64,000 bases of DNA from Ischnura elegans (lineage: Eukaryota > Arthropoda > Insecta > Odonata > Coenagrionidae). The notes below the pieces were generated by a model. The model was not told the origin of the DNA. It made no database searches and saw nothing but the letters and a program-made list of their open reading frames with translations. The first letter of the stretch is position 1; every line of letters starts with the position of its first letter. Positions 55,291 through 64,000 of the stretch are shown here, in pieces. The stretch spans positions 110,937,111 through 111,001,110 of the forward strand of contig NC_060247.1 of the NCBI RefSeq assembly GCF_921293095.1, given 5' to 3'. The position numbers and the translations under genes were made by a program.

Positions 55291-56184
55291 TGGGTCAACG
55301 GTTGAATTTTCGTAAATAAAAGTGTTATTTTCGGGTTTTTCTGGTCCAAAAACCTAAGAATTGACATCTTGGTCAATGAAATTCAAACTTTTTCTATCTC
55401 GACTTTTTTAACATTTAAACCCCATAAGGCAAATTCAAGTTTGTGGTTTGGACCCACATTGTGAGGTCAAAAGGTCAAAATTGTAAAATATTGCTTACAC
55501 TAAAAAAAACTTAGCACCTTTCCCCATGAGTGTGCCAATTTTCATGAATATTGCTCCATGCAAATTTACTAAAATTACATTCTTAATAAATGTATTTAAT
55601 ACGATCGCTTCTCGCTTCATCTTGATTTATTTAGCTTTTTGCGCAGAGTCAAGGCCTTAAAATGCCTTAGTTCTTCGTAAAAACATGTTCATTAAGTGTA
55701 TAATCATTTTGCGTGCCCAATATCGTCACTTTCCAGCGACTTTGCAGCGTATGAGCGTTAAAATATCTCAAGCGCGCATACGGAATATCGTCTGCAGTCC
55801 CAACCGTGACGTCACGATCCCTCATCCCACTCACTTCCCCGCCGTGCGATGTTGGCCACAGCGTTCCGCCCGAACGGCAGGTCTACTTACTTAAATGGTC
55901 TAAGCACTTGAAGAAGCATCTGGCGGGGCAGCGTCATTCCGATGATGACGAAGCGAAAACGACCGTGAAGCAGTGGTTGTCTAATCAGGCGGCAAGCTTC
56001 TTTGACGATTGCATACAAAAGCTGGTCCCAAGATACGATAAATGTCTCAATAGTAATGGGAATTATGTAGAAAAGTAAAGTATGGCTTTTCAAGTGAATA
56101 AATTAATTTTGAAAAAAATTTACTTATTAATTTACAATTGTTTTTTTATGTCAAAACGGTACTTACTTTAAAAACAGCCTCGTA

Positions 56185-57057
56185 CTTTCAAAGCCCGAGA
56201 GAAACGTATCCGAAATATTTTCTGTAAAAAATCGAAAGCCGTAAAACACACCATTTTTAACCATTTATCTCAAAAAATTTCTGTGGGAGGGCCTATGCGC
56301 CTGGTGGGTATTCCATACCTCCCTTGCCCCGCCCCCACCAGTTTTAGTTGCGCCTAAACCTCCCCCTACGCTTAACAGGTTTCCTTTTATTTGTTTATTG
56401 CCTAAATAGAAAGATTATTACTCCTGGAGAACGTACTTCACGCACTTAGATTTTAAAATGACGATATCTATTTTTCGCGATTAAATGAAAAGTGATAATT
56501 TTTAAGCGCGCGAAAACGCGACGGCTAAGTATGAATACCGGGAAATCTCCGTGTGACGTCGTTCTGGTTAAAACTTTAATACTCAAAAGTGACCTTGGGG
56601 CGAGGCTCTGAGCGCTGATACGACGCAGGATGCTAGCAGGTAGCAAAGTATCATACTAGCTGGTAGCGCTTGGCTTAAATAAGGATTATTAATACCTTAT
56701 CAAACGAAGAAAACTTTGCGACCTTAGCCAATTTTAATAAGTATTATTAAGACATGTTTCCCTGAGCTCTGTGACTCATGCATGCATTGGTAATCTCAGA
56801 CGATGTAAAACTCCTATCTACTCGTATAGAAACTAGGTCCCTGTGACGTCACGTGGAGTGGAATCGCATGGGCGCCAATCTGGCCTTTTTCAAATGAGGA
56901 TAAAAATGGACCATTGCCATTTGTCTAGACCGGTATTTCTAAAACTAAATAATTTGTATACTATGAATACAGTAATGGTGGGTAACGAATCGCAATCAAT
57001 GCCTTTCGTTTTATTTGATGAAGGAAACTACCTTATTCTTAGCTGCTGTGTCCCTGC
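56185..57057. mobile_element. hAT-type small element (partial) split by element R copy 2
   Basis: 56213-56374 matches the right half of the 1095-1365 family (CACCATTTTTAACCATTTATCT.., GCGCCTGG.GGGTATTCCATAC). After R copy 2 the family end continues as TTCTTAGCTGCTGTGTCCCTG. The left half is missing. Confidence 0.65.
56375..57033. mobile_element. Element R, copy 2
   Basis: Full-length match to 54241-54900 with more divergence at the ends. TA at 56373-56374 and 57034-57035. It is inserted in the hAT-type element above. Confidence 0.75.
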
Positions 57058-58388
57058 TCCCCCGAACCAAATCCATAATGGGGTGCTCTCATAAAATTAA
57101 AAAGGTAATTTTTTTTACATGTCTAGATAATTAAATTAAATTTAATAACGTATGCGAAATATGACTTCTTTATTCTCAATATTCTTGTTACTAGAGAGCT
57201 TCAAAGTTCGCAAAAATTACTAAATTCTTTTGCGCTACAAGAACGCCCTGTGACGTCAGAATGCGAGTAAGCAGACTCACTCCATGGTAATAACAAAACA
57301 GTAACGACGATAACAAACATCTACGATGATACTGATTCATAACTTGAAGGGTGTGAGAAAACAGTTGTGAATAGTTAGTTTTACGGTGCGTGTATTGCGT
57401 AATGGTTGACTCCGACTTCGAAAAGACGCATTCTGGGAATTTTCTGAGGGTAGATAAATTTAGTAATTTTCTAACACTGTGGAAATCGCCGTAGATAAGG
57501 ATGATGAAAAAGTGACAAGCGCTATTTGTCAAGACTGTGCTGCATCTTCCTGCATGCATACATTCTTTAAACCTGTCAATTATTCAGGATAAATATTTCA
57601 CATGACTGATGATGGAATTAACATATAAAAAAATAAATTGTACAGAGAGATACAAAGGTTTTCCTAAAACTGGGACAAATAGTCTACTCTCTACTGGCAC
57701 CACGTAAACGTATTGTTTACTGGACTCTGACGTAACGATCAGCCAACATGACGATGGGTCGTTTGGAGCGCAGGATTCAAAGACAATTGTCAAATTGGAA
57801 TTTTACGAATAATACACAGGTTAGAGAAGAACTGCTTCCACTGTAATTTGCAGCACGAAGGATATTTTTTTATCGCATAATCATCCATTTTCAGTGGAAT
57901 TCCCCATTACTAGGGCCGTTTTGGTAAATCTTTCTCTGGTGCGAGCCTGCTCTGTATAATATTAGCGCGTTGTGTGCATTTGTGGGCGACTCCTTTAAGG
58001 CACAGCGAGAGCTAAATCTTGCTTGTTCGTTGAACGACGTTTTTTTTCTGATTCGATAACACGACCAATAGGCCAAACTTCTCATTTATTTTCGCGCGAA
58101 ACGATGTTCAACCTTTGAGCTTATACTCTCCGTGTATGAAGGTCAAATTCCCAAATCGCTGCGCATGAAGACCCACGCCTACATCGGATTAATTTTCATT
58201 GAGACACAAGTTGGATGTGCTTTGGGTTGGATAGGGCTGGATAGGTTGGAGACTTTTCACGTAAGACTACTGAGGAAGATTCTTTTCTGTCGGAATACTC
58301 ATTTGGATCTCATTCCGGGAAATATTCGCCCTACACTGTGAAGATGTCCTCGGCGACGCTGTTGATAATACTGGGTAAGTACTAGCAT
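57058..58388. other. Intergenic DNA; possible LINE tail near 58170-58340
   Basis: No firm gene. The + frame RLETFHVRLLRKILF..HLDLIPGNIR near 58225-58340 resembles the late region of RTE/Jockey-type RT proteins (LE.FH.R.LR.IL), but is short. A minus-strand frame of 122 codons (57191-57559) has no recognisable motif. Confidence 0.35.
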
Positions 58389-58458
58389 GGGCGTACCCAG
58401 CGGGGGGCAAGGAGGGGGCACCTGCACCCCCCAGAGTAAAAATAGCATACGTCTTTAA

Positions 58459-60920
58459 CACTAGAAGGACGGCAGGGGTCATTTGACCCATTTTCAGAAT
58501 TCAAATTTATTTTTCTCTTATTAAAATATTTTTTTAAATTTTGAAACTTTTTGACTTTGTTCATTTTGGTCTATATTTTGATAAATTAGTGAAAATTCAA
58601 CAATAATGTTTTGTTTTAAATTTTTATGACGTGTTATACCTAGAAGGACGGCTAGGGGTCATTTGACCCACAACTGGTTTTCGCGCTATTTTCATGCCCG
58701 TTGGCACTTTAGTGCCATGTATATCACATTATCAGCAAGAGGCTAGTGTGGTAGATGATTTGCTTCATTTTGAATCTGGAAGTACCCGGTTCAATGCCAG
58801 TTTCGTCCCAAGGGCTCCTATCTGTATTCGAAAACCTAGGCATAGCGACTTGTTGTGCACAATCTTTCGATATTTTTTGGGCAGCAAAGGGAAATAAAAC
58901 CTTTTCAATCCTTGATTTGCGTAAATTCGTTTTATTGCTCAATGATTATTGTATTACCCACACCGGAAAATCGTCACGTATCCCAAGAATTGTTTTCCGT
59001 CGTCCAAGATTCAGAGCTCTTATAGACATTATTTTCAATATCGACTCATCAGATTTATGAATAACTTACATTTTTCTGGCCTGACGACACTGTCACTTGA
59101 CCTAGCCCCTTTGCCGTGCGTCCAGCATTAGTGCCGCCTGACCCCGTCGGGGTTTGGGGCGGGTTGACGGCACGCTGCGTCCTGGGGAAAAATCCCGTCT
59201 CTTTTTGAGAGAGCGGAAGAATTGGGTGGACTGTAAAATTCTACTGTAAATCCTACCCTTGGAATCCGCACGTAGATCGGAGAAGAAGCATTACTGCAAG
59301 TTCCTGGAAGATACGAATCAGGATACGGTTGGCGGTTGAGTCCCTGCCTTTCGAACGGCAATTAGCGTTACTTCTGAAAATGTTGTCCTTTTGTATGAAT
59401 TGCTAATGCTCTCCAGCTCTCTATACCTCCAATGCAACTAGAGAAGATTCTACCATAATGCGCTTTCGTTTGTAGATTTTTTGCATGCATATCAGTAGCG
59501 AGTTGAGGAAGAAAGTAAGAAGTCGAGAAATATATCAAGATAAGAGAATCGTCGCGATTCAAATAGCTGAAGGTAATATTGAAGATCAGTCTGGAAGTGA
59601 ATCGTAAACATCAGTTCAAGGACATTCTGACCAATCCATCAACATCTGCATGTGATGGAAGAGACGAAGTCCAAGATAGCGAATCCGATGGCGACTTTGG
59701 CGTGATCGCAAATGCGCAGCTCTATCCAACAAAATGCAGCTGCCCTTTTATGAGGTAAATTCCAAATAAACCAGACAAATTGGAATCGAGTACTGGGTTT
59801 TGACAGATGTGAAATGAAAATTCAGCCTAAATGAATTTCCATATTGTGGCAAAGATGATGATTGACCATCAAATCACGCGTTGGGGAAATAAATATATTA
59901 TACTATAGTTACTAAAGTGACCGTAACATACAAGAATTCACGAATAAATGTATCTTGTAACAATTATTTTCCATCCATCCAGCTGGCAGGAAGTCATAAA
60001 AAATGGAAAACTTCTCTTGCATGGACGATCTGAAAAAAACAGGCGTGACGCACAAATATCCATGACCCCTAAAATAGCCATGTAATCCATTCAACGCGAG
60101 TGTTAAAAATACCTTACGTAGAATCAGGCAAACTAGAACAATAATGTACTTTCACTCAGCAGCATGATCTCAGACGACACTATTTCCGAAACTAATAAAA
60201 GAATCCCAGAGACTATCGTATTTCATTGTAAAAACAAAGCGGGAGTAGATATGATGGATACCATGTATCAATTTATTTACACGTCTCCAAATCCAACAGC
60301 CGTATCTCCACGAGCACAAAAAAGAAAAAGGTGCCAAATACCATCAAATTGAATCATTGCACCAATTTCCTTTCCATTTTCCAAATTCCTTTTCATGTGC
60401 AAATGGCTGGTGTCTTAACACCCCCTGCCACACGCTGTTAAGCGGCTTGCGGGTTAATGTGTAGATTTAGATATAGATGAATAAATCGTCCAATGAACGC
60501 ATTCAGCGCAAAAAAATATTTTGTGGAAACAGCGCTGAAAAAATACTGTCTGTCTGAGATTTACAACAAAGTAATAAGTTTTAAAAATTTTAATGCAAAT
60601 TTTGTAAACCCAGTACCCCTATTGTTTAAACATGTAACACAACTTTTGTATTGACTATATGTATTCTCATTATTTGATTTGCAATCGACTACTACATACG
60701 GTTTAATTCATGATTCTTTAAAATAATTGCTATTAACTTTTGACGATGGAAATAATATTTAATAATGTTAAATAGTGTTTTTAATGAACTGATTCAACAA
60801 TTAATACGATTAAACTGAATATTGGTTGAAAATTAGGCGCTTTATTCCAAAATACATTTTAGGGGTCAAATGACCCCTAGCCATCCTTCTAGGTAGCGCG
60901 AAACTCCCGTCCTCCTAGTG
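58459..60920 (+). mobile_element. piggyBac-like transposon 2 (degenerate)
   Basis: TTAA at 58455-58458 and 60921-60924. The left end is CACTAGAAGGACGG with AGGGGTCATTTGACCC and a repeat of this motif at 58641. The right end has the inner site at about 60861-60894 and CCCGTCCTCCTAGTG at the tip. An acidic stretch (DGRDEVQDSESDGDFG, near 59655-59700) and a late core segment (FHCKNKAGVDMMDTMYQ, 60219-60270) are all that remain clearly readable of the transposase. Confidence 0.8.
60164..60352 (+). pseudogene. piggyBac transposase remnant, late core
   Basis: Reads ..NKRIPETIVFHCKNKAGVDMMDTMYQ.., matching the family pattern P..V..YN.tKgGVD..DqM, where the Asp is part of the catalytic set. It ends early with RKRCQIPSN. 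The preceding two thirds of the protein are not readable here. Confidence 0.65.
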
Positions 60921-61363
60921 TTAAGGAAAATAGGGCTGGATTGAAACAAAAGTTTTCAAAAATTTACTTTAAAGCTACGATTAATATTAATTTAAGACAT
61001 ATAAGTAAAATAAAAATATATTTTCAAGCCAATAATTTTAAAACTAAAAAAGGGCTGTAATATTTTCTTTAAATGTTGCTTTCATTCACCTTTTCCAAGC
61101 TAAAATGTTTTAAACTTCAATGGGCGTACCCAGCGCACTAAGGATTCAACACTTGACTATTAATCTCTTGGCACAAACATTTTTGCTGGGGTATGCGTTC
61201 ACACGATCTTTTAGGTCTGCGCACATAGGGAGAGGAGCTGGGGGGGCTGCAGCCCAGCTTGGGTATTTGTTTTACACGATTCGATTCGATTCTAGGTAGG
61301 ACTGGTAATTTTGTTCGGGCCCCCACTACTGCTGTGAGGTTACCCCTCACTTGTAACCCCCTT

Positions 61364-61863
61364 CCCAGTGAGAAATGGGTGGTGGAATCCACGTGGAACC
61401 CACGTGGAATCCACGTTGAGTGGTGGATATTTGGTGGTGGTGGATATTGAGTGGTTGGACCCACGTGGAATCCACGTTGATTTCAAGTGGATTTGTGGCG
61501 ATTGTCATAAAATGTTAAACAGAATTTCTAATTTGTGGAACTTAAATCTCTGGTGACATTGCGTCATTTATCATCCTGAAACCACGCTAGTTATGTGAAA
61601 ATGTATCACACATTCTATTATTATATAATTCGTGGAAAGGCAGCCATGAGAGCACATGAAAAATCGTAGACACATATATAGAAGGTTTAGATATAGAGTG
61701 GTTGAGGTTTTAATGGTTTTAGGACAGCACCAACTGCTGTTTTAATTTTTCCACCAAATTTCCACGTGGGTTCCACGTTGATTCCACGACCAAAAACACG
61801 TGGTAATCACGTTAATTCTCCACGTGGGTTCCACGTCGATTCCACCACCCATTTCTCCCTGGG
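61364..61863. mobile_element. Element P6: 500-bp element with CCACGTGG-rich ends
   Basis: Inverted ends CCCAGTGAGAAATGGGTGG / CCCAGGGAGAAATGGGTGG (inverse), followed on each side by iterated CCACGTGGAA and TCCACGTTGA units. TT flanks both ends. The centre (about 61500-61740) is AT-rich. It is a short, non-autonomous example of the P-type design. Confidence 0.75.
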
Positions 61864-61865
61864 TT

Positions 61866-62799
61866 GTCACTATCTTGGATCTGCGGGGACATGTTGGTGA
61901 ACTTGAACACACATGATCACGTCATGGCAGCATTCCTGTAAGCATACTTATTCTTTGTGAGGATCTCTGTCACAGTTATCGAGAATTTGATATGGCAGTG
62001 TTGCTTGAGATTTTTCTCATCCTTGAATTGCGACTGCACTTCTAAACACATGTTCACAGAAATTGACATGCTTATTCTCGGCTTGTTTGCAGATGACTGG
62101 AAAAATATCAGACTCTTCAAAAGGCTCCCCAATAATACACCCAAGTGGTCCGATACCCCTTAAATAGCTCTATTCTCACTGTAAAAATACAGTCATGCTA
62201 CTTTTCAAACCTACCCTGTGATTTACACTAGCTTAAAAAACAAGATCCTAAACTAATAGATGAATATCTAAAAGCAACTTGTCTATGCACATCTGCTCTA
62301 AAAAACATTATTCCTGAGAGGTATTGCTTACCACACATCAAGAGACAGTGAAAATTTATGAATTTTGCCTTCCCTCTCCTCTATCCCACATACAACATCC
62401 TCATCTGCCCCTGCTGCTCGTGGCATGTTGAACTGCAAAAAAAGCTTGAAAAATATATTTTTATATTTTCTATAGGAGACTTATTATAAGGAACGATTCA
62501 ATGGTATGTGGGAGGGTCCCCATAAGTACCCTTTTATCCCACCAGAAAAAATACTTAACTCAGCCGTAGCACCTGGTGTCATACACTTGTAAAGGAACTG
62601 TTTGTATTCTAGGACATTCTAGGATTTCACCATAGAGATATACTCCTCAAGCAGATTTCTTCTCTCGCCAACAAAATATCACATGAGCTGGTAGTCTACG
62701 TCATGAAATTTGAAACTAATTACTAACCTATTTTTACTACTGTCACATGACTGTCAATGGTACTATGCCATTTAATTTCTCTTTATTTCTTACCTGCAG
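61866..62799. other. No gene seen upstream of host gene 2 exon
   Basis: AT-rich sequence, presumably intron or promoter region of the gene whose exon starts at 62800. I could not find the first coding exon. Confidence 0.4.
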
Positions 62800-62900
62800 G
62801 TACATGTGTGCCTCTATTTATTTTGGTGGCCTCTGATTCACTTTTAGCAACACCCCCACCAGAGAGTGACTACGAAGAATGTGCAAGAAAGGCTATGGAT
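62800..62900 (+). CDS. Host gene 2, exon with signal-peptide tail
   Basis: The acceptor TTCTTACCTGCAG precedes 62800 and the donor GTAAGT begins at 62901. Reads TCVPLFILVASDSLLATPPPESDYEECARKAMD (split here by class). The hydrophobic start CVPLFILVA followed by SDSLLA and TPPP looks like the second half of a signal peptide and its cleavage zone, so the initiator Met should be in an exon upstream. It ends in phase 0. Unrecognised family. Confidence 0.65.
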
Positions 62901-63358
62901 GTAAGTTTACCCCCTCCAATTTTCTGTCTGTTTCTGCAGACTGTGAATATATCATTGAGGGGCACAATTTTTTGGGGTAGAAGCAACATTTCTGTGATTT
63001 CTTTTTCCATTTTTTTCTAAGGTCAAAATGAAGGATTATTTATCACAATACATATCTGTGTTGCTTGTGCATAATGTGTTAAGTCCAAAAACCCCAAAAA
63101 TGGGACTATCTCACCTAATCATCAAATGAATCATATAGAATCGTTTGTGCATAGTATGGTGAATGAAAACACATGTTGTCATTAGGTTTGGACATACCAC
63201 ACTATGCACAAACACTGTTTCTTTTCAAATACTGTTTCTATTTATTGAGTCAAATACTCTTGTAGCAGAGATGTGACTTTTTTATCATGAATTAAAACCC
63301 ACATATTTATCATATTCTAATTACATGTATTTTTATGGTGCATTTAAACTTATTTCAG

Positions 63359-63474
63359 GTCAAGTACACTGTGTTCAATAAATGCATGGAAAAAATATTC
63401 ACGGATGAAGGCATGAAGGAAACAGAGGAAATATATAATGGCACCGAATGTGTCTATTGCAAGCATTTTTGCAG
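63359..63474 (+). CDS. Host gene 2, second visible exon
   Basis: The acceptor AACTTATTTCAG and donor GTGAGG frame a 116-base exon reading VKYTVFNKCMEKIF..KETEEIYNGTECVYCKHFC plus two bases. It has four cysteines and an NGT glycosylation site. It ends in phase 2, exactly the phase with which the host gene 1 exon at 15924 begins. This suggests both are members of one tandem family. The gene continues beyond the window. Confidence 0.65.
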
Positions 63475-63763
63475 GTGAGGAAATATTACATTCACCCTCA
63501 TTCATTTTGCAAGGAGGTCGTGCAGATAGATGAATAGTGTTACGGTCAACTTTTTTTTGTGAGACTCTCTCAGTATCCTCCTCAGGTTTTGGCTTCTTTG
63601 TCAAACTTATTTAGGATTAGCTTACTCATAACTAAATATGGTTACACATGTAAGGTCAAGACCTGAGACTATTCCGCCACGTGATGTAAAGTTAAACTTT
63701 AGCAAAAGTCATTTTGGCATTACTCAGGCATGTAGCCAGAGGGGGGAACTTTTAGGGATAAAG

Positions 63764-64000
63764 CCAGTGGCGTAACTAGGAATATGCTTTGGGGGGGATG
63801 AGGGTGCCTGGGGAGGGGACCCCAACCCCAGGCAATGGGGTAAATTTTTGAAAAATTACATGCCTGGAGATGCATTTGACATAATTTTGACACTTAAAAT
63901 TCAAATAGTGGGAAAAATCCACAGAGGAAAAATCATTCGCCTTGACCGGGATTCGAACCCGGATCCCCTGTGGAAATTTGTGGACTATACAGGACAAAGT
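63764..64000 (-). repeat. tRNA-derived SINE-like composite repeat, inverted
   Basis: On the minus strand: TTGTGGACTATACAGGAC (inverse) at the edge, the B-box GGTTCGAATCC, TCAAGGCGAATGATTTTTCCTC, and at the far end TAGTTACGCCACTGG. It matches 1-377 but lacks the A-box half of the head, and the tail is shorter. It is cut by the window end. Confidence 0.7.

Larger units (their letters stand above)
52232..55904 (+). mobile_element. Element Q: 3.7-kb hAT-like element (degenerate)
   Basis: Inverted ends CTTAGACCATATAAG..TAGACCCGCC and CTTAGACCATTTAAG..TAGACCTGCC, with CGTGACGTCACGGTTGGGA about 110-125 bp inside each. Exact 8-bp duplication CACTTGAA (52224-52231, 55905-55912), in the mariner gene. 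A hAT transposase start is recognisable at about 53290-53625. Inside are a TA-flanked element (54241-54900), a LINE-type microsatellite tail (53892-53960) and ~130-bp tandem repeats. Confidence 0.75.
43784..56184 (+). mobile_element. mariner element, 5'-truncated, split by three insertions
   Basis: The mariner pieces are 43784-43977, 50674-50712, 52185-52231 and 55913-56184. Together they carry the C-terminal two thirds of a DD34D transposase: VIKGVLLVDFL (first Asp), VVLLHDNTRPHTA (second Asp), ITSFGWEQLNHPPYSPDLAPSDYHLF (34 residues on, third Asp; shown in part) and HLAGQRHSDDDEAKTT..YDKCLNSNGNYVEK-stop. The right end GCCTCGTA at 56184 with AAAACGGTACTTAC inside is a mariner-type terminal repeat. 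The left end is missing and abuts LINE sequence. When the inserts are left out the remaining coding sequence stays in frame. Confidence 0.85.
58389..61040. repeat. GGGCGTACCCAG-type element split by piggyBac 2
   Basis: 58389-58458 and 60921 to about 61040 align with the element at 22859-23131 (left end GGGCGTACCCAGCG; core ..TTTCAAAAATTTACTTTAAA.. and ..AAAATATATTTTCAAG..). The right end is not preserved. Another GGGCGTACCCAGCG at 61122 starts a further fragment. Confidence 0.6.

Noticed and set aside
61120-61465. A minus-strand gene of about 108 codons
   Set aside because: It runs into the left end of P6 and across G/C-rich repeat borders, with no start context or motif.

Overview
The window is a piece of a eukaryotic nuclear genome, very probably an arthropod and most likely an insect with a large, transposon-rich genome. 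The reasons are AT-rich intergenic DNA, introns with GT-AG borders, and the mix of elements present: mariner, piggyBac, hAT, R4/Dong-like LINEs, copia and gypsy elements, and many small elements with G-rich ends. I cannot name the species. Nearly everything recognisable is mobile DNA. Only two host genes can be supported, both partial and both on the + strand.

Layout. 1-8 kb holds a tRNA-derived repeat, a small hAT element, three minus-strand R4/Dong-like LINE pieces set between TAA microsatellites, and a second LINE tail. 8.05-12.27 kb is a young LTR element whose single long ORF is Gag, protease and coiled coil, with no polymerase. 12.47-14.80 kb is a partial copia element. 15.9-22.8 kb holds the last three exons of a host gene for a cysteine-containing, probably secreted protein. 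Its final intron is packed with small elements, a decayed copy of one of its own exons, and a young gypsy element with identical LTRs (18.28-22.55 kb).

26.1-43.5 kb is a nest. A tandem pair of one element (called U here) is split by a second (P4), which is split by a third (P5), which holds a piggyBac, which holds a small hAT element. The second U copy still carries the empty P4 target site. U, P4 and P5 (and P6 at 61.4 kb) share an odd design: ends built from many iterations of one short palindrome, with a different palindrome in each element. P4 also carries candidate spliced exons. This group is my best candidate for something undescribed.

43.5-57 kb is a second nest. A mariner transposase gene is cut in three places by an apparently intact 6.7 kb hAT element with a spliced 669-codon transposase (itself hit by a Harbinger-like element), by a small element of 8-bp-duplication type (hit by another 3-bp-duplication element), and by a 3.7 kb hAT element. 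Exact target-site duplications let each insertion be ordered. 58.4-61.1 kb is a repeat split by a second piggyBac, and 61.4-61.9 kb is P6. Exons at 62.8 and 63.4 kb open a second host gene, possibly a tandem relative of the first. The window ends inside an inverted copy of the repeat with which it starts.

Limits: boundaries come from reading repeats and duplications by eye, and superfamily names without a visible transposase rest on duplication length and terminal sequence only.
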